A stretch of 64,000 nucleotides of DNA, taken from Sitta carolinensis (lineage: Eukaryota > Chordata > Aves > Passeriformes > Sittidae). Location of the stretch: contig JAVUNC010000004.1 in NCBI GenBank assembly GCA_032173965.1, positions 59,519,501-59,583,500 of the forward strand, read 5' to 3'. Shown here piece by piece: positions 49,532 to 60,222 of this stretch. The position numbers and the translations under genes are program-made. The stretch's first letter is position 1. Each line of letters begins with the position of its first letter. The notes beneath the pieces were generated by a model. The model did no database searches. It was not told the DNA's origin and saw only the letters and a list, made by a program, of their open reading frames with translations.

Positions 49532-52500
49532 ACCAAATTAAAAATATTTCATATGTCCGTTATGTCAGATCATGTATCAAATTTGCATACACTAAAATCT
49601 AAAATACACAACCACATTCAAAATAATCAACCACAACCACACCAGTATCTGATTATTTTGCATATCAAACAGCCATACAGTGCAGCAAAGTATCGAACTG
49701 AGAGACCTTTGCTGCGTTCAGGACCTCTACAGAGCCAGGTTTATACAGCACATTACTGCCAATTCATCTATACCCATCTGAGTAAATCAGTTGGCAGAGA
49801 GGGGCAGATTACCACTAATGGCTCTATTATGGAAAGAAGCTGCAACCATTAGCTATTTTACATATGGACAAAAGAGAATTTAATTGATGGCCCATTGCCC
49901 AGCAGGCAGAGAGAAATGATGATTTCACCTTAATGCCAGGCATTAAAAATTCACAGGGCTGTGGAAGAAAGAGATGTTCATTCAGTCTCATTCTGCTTAT
50001 GGGTCATTTTAAGTATGACTTGAGAAAAGCAGCACAAGGGGAGCTGCTCTGCTTTGAGAAAGCTTGAGTTGTCCGGGAAAAAATTCACACATTGTAGTAT
50101 TCCAATGTTATGGTGTTAAAAAGCCAATACCAGGGCCATCTTATTTTTCTTAGCTACAATTTTAGCATTACCAAATAGTACTCGAGCATTCAGCAAAAAA
50201 ACATTTTGTGGGTATTTTTATTAGCAAATGAAGGAAAGGAGGATTTTTGAAGACATAGTACATAATAGTAATAATACAATTTGTTTTCACATACTCAAAG
50301 ATAAATGCATATTCATGAATCTATATATAATATTTACTTAATTTAGCACATATGGTAGGCTTGTCTGTATTTGTATGTCTTCAGATTTTCATTTACACAA
50401 ATGCAAAAAGCCACTGCACTGTAGTGTTGTTTTTAATATTTGCATTATTTTGGTAGGTACAGACTTACCTTCCATGTTCAACTCAGAAGCTTTATCTTAT
50501 GCCTCTCCTCCTGGACGACCCCTACAGACTTTGCTGTCTTCAGGATGTCTGCATTTCTCACCTCATCTCCTATGAAATGCTGAAGCATGAAGCTGCAGGG
50601 GACTCCAAACAAGAGAAGCATTAACCCTGGGGTAAGTCACAGGTTTTGGTGCTGAGGCACCTCTCCCACTTCCTGCCTTCCTGTAAAGGAAAAGGCTGCT
50701 GGGTCTGCAGTAATTTCTGAGATGCTCTAAGATAAGCTCCTCCCTCCAATGCAAAGCCACTGCAGGTTATTAGTAAACTTTGATGGGTATGTTTGTGACT
50801 AAACAGCACAATGGTGTAGTAAACTATATGCTCTGCAGGGCAGAGACTATCCAAAAGGAAAACAGAGCTGCTGAGTTGGAGAAAGGGACAAACATACAAG
50901 TTCATGGCAAAATTTTTCTATATCCCCAATTGATATAACAGGATAAAGTTAATCTGTCATGTCTGTAATTTGTATTTTATATGAGCAGTGTGGGAATTGT
51001 AAGAATATATGAGCCTTGTCTATTTTATGCTTTGTTAGCTAGAGTCAGGCTGAAAATCTCCAGCCAGGTTGGTCTGCATACAAAACCTGACTTGTCAGGC
51101 TAGAACAAAAACCAGACAGCTTTTTCAATTGGAGAGAAAGAAACAAGATCACACTACTTACTGTTGTAAAATATGACAAGATAAATAGAGAAGGGAAAGT
51201 GTTTGTATGCAATGCTAGACACAATACTGGATGGATTTTTTACAATATGCACAGGAAAAAGAAGGTTGGTAAGCCATTCACAGAAATTTCAGAAGGAATA
51301 GCCCATGGCCATTGCAGAAGAGAGGGGAAATGGTGAGGTGGGGAAAAGCAGGCTAATAATGGACTATTCCAATTTGTTCCTCTTTTCCAATATTTTTTCA
51401 GTGTTCTGGACACAGAAATTTCCTTCCTTAGTCCAGACTTCATTGCTTTAATCCATTGCTCTGGAAGACAGAAACTAAGCAACAGTGGCTGTCAGACAAC
51501 TTTGCTCCCAGCTCTTCCAAAAATACAGAACATTCTCTAGCACTGCACAGGCTGTAATGGTAATCTAGCATGGGTTTGTGGCTAAAGCAGTCCTTGAGCC
51601 CTCACTGGGCAGCTTGAGAGGGGTTCAGTGACCTCCACACTCCACTCCTAGGAATTGTTAGCAAACAGATCCTCTGGGGAAGTTTTACAGGATGGTTGTG
51701 TGAGGTCTCTTGCAGTGAGCCTCCAGTGGCAGACGCCAGAGCTTTCACATCTCCTTTGGACACTCTGGTCCTTTTTCAGTAAGAAAATGTTTAGATCAAA
51801 GTGAAGATTCCACTTCAGAAATATGAAAAACTGGAGCTATCCCTTTCAGGTAGGGAGCTATTGCTAGCCCAAACCACTTACAGAGACTGAGATGTGGGTG
51901 AGGGAATCACTGCCTCTGTCAGAGCTGGTCTGTCCGCCAAAATTCACGTGCACATTCCCACACAACTGTAATAATTGACTAGATATTTGCATAACAGAAA
52001 CTAACAACTATCAGTCATTTAGACTTTCTGATAAGAGGGATGCATCCACACTGCATCCAGCAAAAATTAGATAGAGATTGAAGTGTGGAGTTTGCTATTT
52101 TCTAAAGAATCAAGGCACATACGAGAAGCGAAACTGTATTCATTTTAAAAACTAACATCTCTAGAGATTTTTTGACATGTCAGCATCGGAAACAGGAAGG
52201 CTGGAGAGAACAGCCAGCAGTAACAAGGAGCAATAACCATGTGGCCTTCTCCTTCCACTCTTCCTTTCTTCCCCTAAATGAGACATCTGATCAAAGGCTC
52301 TTGCAGAATTGCTAATGAAGACTTATTTTTTTATTTCCATTGAATCCAGCACCCAGGGGAGGAATAAATGGGCAAGAAGAGTAAATCTTCACTGGCAAGA
52401 AGATGTAAGAGCAGGAGTCTGCTGTGAGAGCAGTGCTGGGAAAGCACCTGCCACAAGTCAATATACCCTGATTATTTTCAACTGTTTAGGTTTTGAACTT

Positions 52501-55500
52501 CAAGACTGATCTTTTGTATGTTTTATCAAGACAGAGTTCCTTCAGGAGCAAGTAGAGCTAGCTAGGAACCATCCCTAAAATATTTGCAAAGAACAGGAAA
52601 CTGAAAAATCTTTCAAGCTTCTCCTGGTCAAATGGAGAATATTCTCCCCTCCCTCCCCCCCCAAAAAATCACATTCCTACTGTAAATAAGGTAGATGCAG
52701 TTTTGCTTGTATGATTTTAGTTCTCTGTCTTTGGCCTTGGGTGCTGACATCAAGAGCAGTGTATATAACCTATGTTCTTAATAAAAAACTAAAGGACAAT
52801 GATTTCCCTTATTACACTCAAGGTTGTGGTCCTCAGAATGAATAAAAATTACTCCTAATTTTCTACATGATTAAGTGAAGGCTCGCAAGAAGCTGCCCTG
52901 AAGTGGATACAGCTATATAGGTACTCAAATAAAAGGTACGAAGATCAGAATTTCTACATTCATGGAGGAAAAGGCACCTTTTTAGAATATGTAAAATTAC
53001 TAGAGTATTCTGTGTTCATGTTCATTTGTCTTTTTAATAAAAAAAGGCAGAGAAGTGGAAGTAACTGTTTCTTGCTTGATATCAAGGTTATGCAGGTTAA
53101 ACTGAAAAATGTTAATGTATTCCTATAGGCAGTTAATGGACAGTTTGTGCAACCATTTCTTGACATGAAATTATATTGTATCTCCTATACTTAAACTTGA
53201 CTTTTAATGATATCAACTGATTACATTCATCTATGTAGAATAGCTCAGTTACTTATTCCTCTGATTAAGCTGTTTATTTCCTTATACAAAAAGTACATCC
53301 TTATGATATTTTGTTCAAAATCAAATGAATTTTTCACCCTGTCTTTTAAGTATTACAAGAGCTGCAAAGAAAAGTACTTAAAAAGATATCAGCATGAAAT
53401 CTCTTTAAGCAAATATTGGTTTTAGATTAAAATTTCATAAGTGTGTCCAGCACTGATTTATACAACATTGCATAATATGGTTTCAAACTGTCTATTACAG
53501 GTTTCTTGAAACTATATAGACATAGCTAGTGATTAAAGGCTTTTTGTTCAAGTCCCCTGTTGGTCTAGAAAACTATGAGAAAAGAAGTATTCTCAAGAAA
53601 CATTACATGATTAGTCTGAGAATGCAATGCAATTCCTGAAGCAAAATTCATACCAAGTTTTTGTAGGATGCAGCTCATGCAAAAATAGTCTTCTACCAGT
53701 TGTGTGAGCTGAATTAAAGCTCCATACTCAACTAAGTCAACCAATATCTAATCAGAGAGTTTTCACTAGCTCATTTCACATAGCTCATTTCACATGTTGC
53801 CCACTGCAGAGAAGCTTTCCTGTCCTCTGGAAAGCTGCAATGTGCTGGAGGAACCCAGTCAGAACCAGTTACCTCAGAATGGACCAATAAATAACAATTC
53901 TGCTTTGTCAATAATGCAAAGACTCATCTCTGATTAACTTTTTGGATCTTCTTCACTGAAAAAATATGATACCAGTTCTATGGTTTTGTTACATAAATGA
54001 ATACAACCTCGGGGCTTCTGGAAAAAACCCAAACATCCTGACTTTCAGTGAGCTCTGTGCAAGAAAACCTGTGTGCTTAAGGGGAGCACACATTCTTAAA
54101 TAATATCACCTTTACAAGTTAAGAGACTTGCCAAAAGGCACAAGAGATGAAGGAAAATTCAAGCTGCCACCATTATTTTTAAGTGTTCCTGTTTAAGGAC
54201 GCCATCTCCCCAAGAATATATTGCCTCTGAAGCCACAGGTTCTCCCATCTCTTCAGGCCTCCTTTCAAAGGACACAGGGAACTCTTGAGAGGGTGTGTTT
54301 GTCCCCTACATCCTGACAGCTGACATCACCAGATCTTAAATCCCTTCTAGCAGGCCCCCAAGTTTGCCTTGATCTCAAAAAGTAAAAGCCTTTGTCTACA
54401 ACATTGGCTTATGTTAACTCAAGGGAAATTAAAAGCATGACAATTTGTCAGGCATATTGAATTAATTTGTTAAAAATAAACAAGGTTAAAAATGGAAAAG
54501 TGTGTTACTTCCAGCAAGGCAAGAGGAAGTTCCTGATTGCAGGCTGTGAAAGACAGCTCACCAGAAAAGTGTGCAAGCAAGGGACCCAACCCTATAGCAG
54601 CCTGAGCATCATTCCCTTGGTCACACTGTCTCCTAGGACTTGCTGTGTAATATTTCTTGCCTCAATACCTCCCCCAGAGTTGGGAGGTTTTGCGGTTTTC
54701 AATGTCGAAGAAGGTTTTAATTTTCATAGTTTCTTTGAAAATCCGTGCATTTCTCTAATCTGCATTTCTCTAGTGATCAATGTGCTTCACTGTGGTGTAC
54801 CTTGAACCAGCTGCTTCACAACTATGTGAACATGAAATCCTTAAAGCCTCTCTAATATCGTTCCCTTTCATACAAAGAGGAGGTCTTGGAAGAGACAATT
54901 TCCCTACTCAGATCTACTTTTTATCTTGAAAATCAAAAAAGCTGTAGTTTTCAGCTCACACTGTATTTTTTTCTCAGTAAAGCTGTGGTTTTGTTTTTGG
55001 TTTTGTTTTTTTACCTCTGTGTGAAGAAGAACCATCAGAGTTTAATTTTATTTTCTGTAAATCACACACATGTTAAAAATCATTGTTAGTTTGAGGTTTA
55101 GTCACACCTAACTAGACTGAATGCCACAACTCCTAATATTTTTGTGCCTGCTTGTTTTTTTAAAGTGAAAAGAGATGTGAAAAGCTGTAATGTTCTTTAA
55201 ACATAGGTTATACAAAAATGAACACTGAGCTATTTTTACAAAATAGGCATTTGTCCTATATCTTTAAGATAAAAGGATCCCAAACAAATTGAGAAGAGAC
55301 AAAGGGGTCTTTGTATCCTCTCACAATATCTAAAGAACCCCTGACAATGTAGGCAGATTGTTTCCAACTCAAATGCTGATCAAAAAGAAAGTACAGAACA
55401 TATGTTTTCAGGAATGAAGGATCAGTATTGATAGCATTAGTAGGAAGCACATCAGCTACATGCAAAAACCCCTTGGGTTTTGGAACTTCACCACACCATT

Positions 55501-56566
55501 CTAATGCTACAGTTACCAGGATTCATTCTCATTGCAATTATATGTGGTCCAAAGCAAGAAGAAAAGTGAAATAATTCATTTTAACAGAGGCCCCCAGTCT
55601 GTAAGATAAAAGACCAAGTCTGGAAAATGAACTCTGCGCTACACTAATCTGTTTAAAGGTTCTGGCTACTGTTTAGCACGAAATAATCTAGCACATCCTT
55701 CCACTCCATTCTTAAACCTGAGCACAAGTAAAACATTAGCCCATATATTTATCTACAAAAGTCAGTTCTGTCTTTTCTTCCATGCTTTTGTTTTCCTATG
55801 AAATCAGGAGCAGCTGAGCATACAGGGCCAGGGAAGTTGCCTTAGTGATTTTGTGGATCATCTTTTCCTTACAGATGAAAAGATACTAACACTTCCTTGC
55901 ATGAAGTGTCTTTTTAAACTGTCAAAGATGCTTGATTAGTCCTTGTTCAGTGAAAAAACCTTCGTGCTCTGCTCCTCGTGTCTGTGGAAGCCAGCTTTCT
56001 GCTTCAGCACCTCTTTTATTAACCCTGATCTCACCACACAAACAATACAAGTTTTTGCACTTCTGAAACTCTCAAATGATATTCTACGTTTGCATACTGT
56101 GAGAAAGCCTCCATGCGTGATTGAGCCTGTTTACATTTTCCCCATCTGATTCGAGCTGCTCAGATTTTATCGGTGCCTCTGACTCAGCTGACAAAGATAG
56201 CTTGTCTCTGCAAAATTAAGGCTTTCAGAGTAGCCAGAAGTACCAAGAGAGTGGAAGGGAAAACATAGGAAGCTCAAAAGGACAGATTCCTACTCAAACA
56301 TTTGAGGTAAATTTCTTTCAGAGGTACCTACAAATGAAAACAGAATCAATATATTTCTGGTTTTGCTCCTTTGTTACTAATCTCATAAAGGTCCCGGAAT
56401 ATTTGCTAATTTTTAATTCACATGTTTTGTTTTGGGCCTTCATTTTTTATTTCTAGAATTCAGAGTTGTAATCCATATTTTGTGCAATAGATCATTTTGG
56501 TTTAATTTGGTTTGGTTTTCTTAGGCAGCTTTAAAACCAGAAGAATCTATCTTGATATGGCAGGAG
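49532..56566. other. 7-kb gene-free stretch
   Basis: I recognise no gene or transposon. A 112-codon frame at 54,467-54,805 and several shorter ones have no recognisable content. A short C run lies at about 52,650-52,662. A perfect small duplication at 53,767-53,794 is listed separately. Confidence 0.5.
53767..53794 (+). repeat. Perfect 14-bp tandem duplication
   Basis: TAGCTCATTTCACA occurs twice, head to tail and without mismatches, which suggests a recent slippage or repair event. Confidence 0.9.
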
Positions 56567-56587
56567 AAAAAAAAAAAAAAAAAAAAA
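56567..56587 (+). repeat. Homopolymer A run, 21 bases
   Basis: Twenty-one consecutive A residues, the longest homopolymer in the window. I found no retroposed sequence or flanking duplication that would make it a poly(A) tail. Confidence 0.9.
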
Positions 56588-58073
56588 GTAATGGAAATTG
56601 GTTAATTGAAATATTCTAATAGCTCTAAATATATTGTCTAAAATATTTAGTGTTATTGAAGAAAAATGAAGTACCTTTTCCATTGCTGACTACCACCTTC
56701 TATTTAGAGAAAGTTCACTAACGTAAACCAAATATTTGAAAGTTTGTTATGTTCACAATCTTAAAAACATTTATACAAAACATATTTTAATCATAAACAA
56801 TGATATACTGAATGTTTCCCAGGTTAACCACGTATGCCCAAGCCAAAATATTTTCTGCCCACACTGATGAAATGGAGAAGGAATTTTGTTTCCCTTTCTT
56901 AAATCAAACACACTAATTCAACAGCTCTACCTAAAAAAACTTGTGAGAAAACACTCCTTTGTTTAAGATTTAAAATCCACAGAAATTTTAAGAGCAAATA
57001 AAGATTGTGCCAGATGCTGCACAAATCACATATGCACAGTGCAGCACTGATCCCTGTTCAGCCATACCTCAGGACAAATAAATAATATGTGGAGATGAAG
57101 CCTCCAAAGAGTCCCTTAGCAAAACCAGGAAATACCTGATTTTATATTCCTGATATTTCTAAGCACATCACTTAAATAAAATAAACTCAACCTCAAAAGG
57201 AGAAAGTTTTCTAGCTTTTCTTTCACATCATGAAGAAAAGAGGGCAAAATTCCAGTTTTCCATCCCACTGCAAGTCACCTTTAAAAGCACATGCTTTTCC
57301 ACAGCACTAACTCCTGTTCCTTTAATTAAGAATGACAGATGCTCAACATCTGGAGAAAATAAGGTCTGGTTTAGAGAGTGCATTGCACTGGTGGAAACTT
57401 CAGACTGCAGGTTTGGAGTTACAGAAAGTTTGAAGTAGATATTTAAACCCAGTTGAGCTGCTGAAAGAAATCACATGAAGTGATGTCTAAAGAAACAATA
57501 CAAGAAGAAGCCTTAATTCCACTCAAATGGTATATTTCCATTTTTATGGCCATATGCAACCTGCCAGCCTGGTCATTCCTCTGTATCTCCCCTGCCTTCT
57601 ATGCCTGCCCTATAATGTTTGCATTAACTGATCTTTCGTCATTGCTCATTTGTTACATCTGTCCTGGCCAAACCAGGACACACCATCGTATTTTCATGCA
57701 TATTTCAGTGGCAGATTAAATATAAAAAAAAAGAGGAAATAAACCTCAGACACACCAACAGACTGAATTAAATAACACAGCATCATGCTGACAAAAGGCG
57801 GGTTTGCCACTCCTTGGCCATGAGCTAAAAAATCACCAAGTCCATGAAACATAATTTGGGCTCAAGGACCTTCAATGTAAAGACACTTCCAGTGTGTCTG
57901 CTAGGGGACACTTTGTCAGTGCAGGTGTGCTGGATGAGGTCAGCTGGAAGTGGGAAGGCAGAGGGAGCATGAGGAGGATCTTCAGGGCCACACTGTGCTA
58001 GATACAGTTCCCCATCAACAACACTTGGCCACCTTCACCCAACAGACATATAGTGATACTTTCTGCAAGGCAA
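56588..58073. other. Gene-free stretch
   Basis: I recognise no gene. The segment 57,780-58,070 is less AT-rich and may be further diverged LTR sequence continuing from the fragment to its right, but I could not align it. Confidence 0.45.
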
Positions 58074-58226
58074 TTCCATTTTGCCTGTGATGATAATTGA
58101 TAAATTACCTGTCTTTATCTCAAGCTAGGAGATTTTCCATAATTTTCTCCTCCATCTTCTTGATGAGAGAGAGCAAGAAAGTGGCTGAGTGGGTGGCTGG
58201 CAGGTGACCAAGGTCAACCCATCACA
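58074..58226 (-). mobile_element. LTR fragment, same family as the 37-kb element, inverted
   Basis: Read on the minus strand, this begins TGTGATGGGTTGACCTTGG and continues through a CTGCCAGCCACCCAC block, a CTCTC..GGAGAAAAT-type segment, AGATAAAGACAGG and TTATCATCACAGGCAAAA. These blocks occur in the same order and at similar spacing in the element at 36,961. A 13-base stretch at the terminus (58,208-58,220, reverse complement) is identical to 36,974-36,986. It is only the first 150 bp or so of the LTR. The remainder to the left is lost or too diverged to see. The 5' end at 58,226 is sharp. Confidence 0.72.
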
Positions 58227-58342
58227 ATATGTAAATAATGTACTGTGCTCTAACTGAAATGTAGCCAATATGGCTATTCTGGTTTAGCTTGTTTTCTTCA
58301 CAGAAAGAAAACTGTTTTTTCCTACCTTCCTACCTCCTCCCC

Positions 58343-58414
58343 ACAAAAAACAAAAAAACAAAAAACAAAAACAAAAACAAAAACAAAAACAAAAACAAAA
58401 ACAAAAAAACAAAC
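58343..58414 (+). repeat. CAAAAA hexanucleotide repeat
   Basis: CAAAAA repeats perfectly from about 58,366 to 58,407, with C at exact six-base intervals, and is flanked by less regular CA-rich units. It starts about 115 bp from the end of the LTR fragment. The plus-strand open frame through it (58,289-58,522) encodes Lys/Asn repeats and is an artefact. Confidence 0.92.
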
Positions 58415-59999
58415 AAGCAACGCAGCAACAAAAATATCACAACTCATTCTTGCAATCTAATTCACAAAAATATGTGCCACAAACACATGCATAGATTCTA
58501 TATAGTAAAATATATTGAATAAGTACTATGGGAGACATTTAGCCATGGAGCAATAGCTACAGGCAATAGATTTTGTATGACTTTTAACATTTTGAAAAAG
58601 AGACAACTAATGTTATTCAGACATAATTTTTCAGTATTGTATAAAAGTAAGTCTAAAATAAAGTCTTTTCTAAAATATGCACAGAGTCCATTCTCTCTCC
58701 TAGATTCTTCTGCCTTACTGTAAAGTGTTTCTCATGTGCCTTTTTCCATCATAGTCCAGAAACAAGATTAGGGAAACAGCACTGGAAAAAAACTAATCTT
58801 CTGGTATTTCCAGCCTAAGTAGTAGTCCAAGCCTCTGGACCTGTGATTATCTGAACCAGGCCTCTTACTGTGAATATATAATTTCGGCTTTAAAGAGGGA
58901 TGCCAGGACTATTGCACATGCCAGGAAATATCTTTCATGTCCTCTTAAGCTCAACAGCAAGCATAAAGGCTGTGGGGAGGAGGTATAACATATAAACTGA
59001 GGTGAAAATTATCAGTTCAGAGAAAAATTGAAACATCTCAGCCCTTTTGGAATACATCTTGCTGGGAAAAAAGAAGCATAACTGGCGCATATCTGTCTGC
59101 TGACAGTATTAAGGTCATGGATTTTAATTTTCTTCCACTGATGGTAATTTCTATTTTATCTGAGACTGGCGAGGTGGTTTTCTGGGCAGAAAGCATAGTT
59201 CAGCAATAGAATGAATCCTGGGGAGGCCATGAAATAAACTTCATCTTTTAGTCTGTCTGGGATTTGACATTGTTGTTCATAAAGAAGGAAAACTGTGGGG
59301 TAATTTATTTTATTTATCATTCTTCCTGTTTCTGATAATTGCAAGGTTTCTTTTGTCCAAACCAGGACAGGGAAATCTCTCCAGACCAGATATAGTGTAT
59401 AGTATTAATTTTCATATTATATGTTAATTATTGTTCCTATTAACATCAATCTAAAATTCAGTTTCTTTGAATTTCTGAGATTCAGTGGAGGCAAGGAACT
59501 TTTTCTTACCAAAATTTAAAATGTTCCCCCATTGCTGAAAGAGCAGTGACAATTTATAAGCTGCTCAACTACAGAATTTGTTCTGCTAGACCAATTTAAA
59601 ACATACCTGTTGTATAAGAAAGAGTAAGACAGAAAAGAAAAAACTACTCTTCCGAAAATGACTAATATACGATAGGTGTGTAAAAAAGCTCTGAGGCAAA
59701 AAAACTACTCATGAAGAAAAGATATTTAACCCAATTAGATATTTTTGAAATAGTTAAATGAACCACAAAGAAAAATTAAGGTTTGTATAATTTTATATAG
59801 GTAAAATTTTCATCCTGAACAGTGAGGAAGTTGAGATTTTTAGAAGATTTTAATGTCAAAACATTTTCTTTTCCTTGAAGGCTAGTGTTTGAGTCATCTC
59901 AAATTTCATCTTTCTTCTAAGAAGACTGAATTTCCTCATCGTGGGGAAAGCCTTCCCCACTCCATGACTCCCAAGTACCAGCTGTACTTGATCTGTTCA
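58415..59999. other. Gene-free AT-rich stretch
   Basis: I recognise no gene or transposon. A small hairpin at 59,941-59,960 is listed separately. Confidence 0.55.
59941..59960. other. GC-rich hairpin, 8-bp perfect stem
   Basis: GTGGGGAA and TTCCCCAC are perfectly complementary around the four-base loop AGCC. A further TCAT (59,936-59,939) / ATGA (59,964-59,967) pairing lies outside a small asymmetric loop. It is stable for its length, and no T run follows it. I cannot assign a role. Confidence 0.6.
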
Positions 60000-60222
60000 T
60001 AATGCTTTGTCTAACCTGTCCCTGTAAACTAGCCCAAGAGGGAAATCCCACATCCACTATAAGCAATCCATTTCAGGGTCTAACTGTCTTCAAGATTTTA
60101 AAATTTTATGCAATGGAAACTTATATCCCATTGTCCTACTGAGAGAGAATATAAGGCACTGTTTATTCTTCTTCAGAATGAGATCTTTTACACATGTCAA
60201 GCTGATTGTCCCCAGGGAGACA
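60000..60222 (-). mobile_element. Ancient CR1-like LINE remnant, minus strand
   Basis: Read on the plus strand, this shows blocks TGTCTAACCTGTCCCTG, AATCCCACATCC, AATCCATTTCAGGGTCTAAC, CCCATTGTCCTACT and a GCTGATTGTCCCC-type end. In the same order these resemble the reverse complement of the 3' part of old CR1/L3-type LINEs (TCTAACCTGTTCTTA, ATTCCACAACC, TTTATTCCAGTGTTTAAC, CCCATTGCTTCTTGTCCTA, ATCATGTCCCC). It is heavily diverged, with no tail octamers and no open frame. I am moderately sure it is CR1-related and unsure of the subfamily. Confidence 0.5.

Noticed and set aside
53500..53580. A tRNA-like B-box (GTTCAAGTCCC) that might mark a tRNA gene or tRNA-derived SINE
   Set aside because: No convincing A-box at the right distance, no cloverleaf pairing of acceptor or anticodon arms, and no downstream tail. 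It is a chance match.
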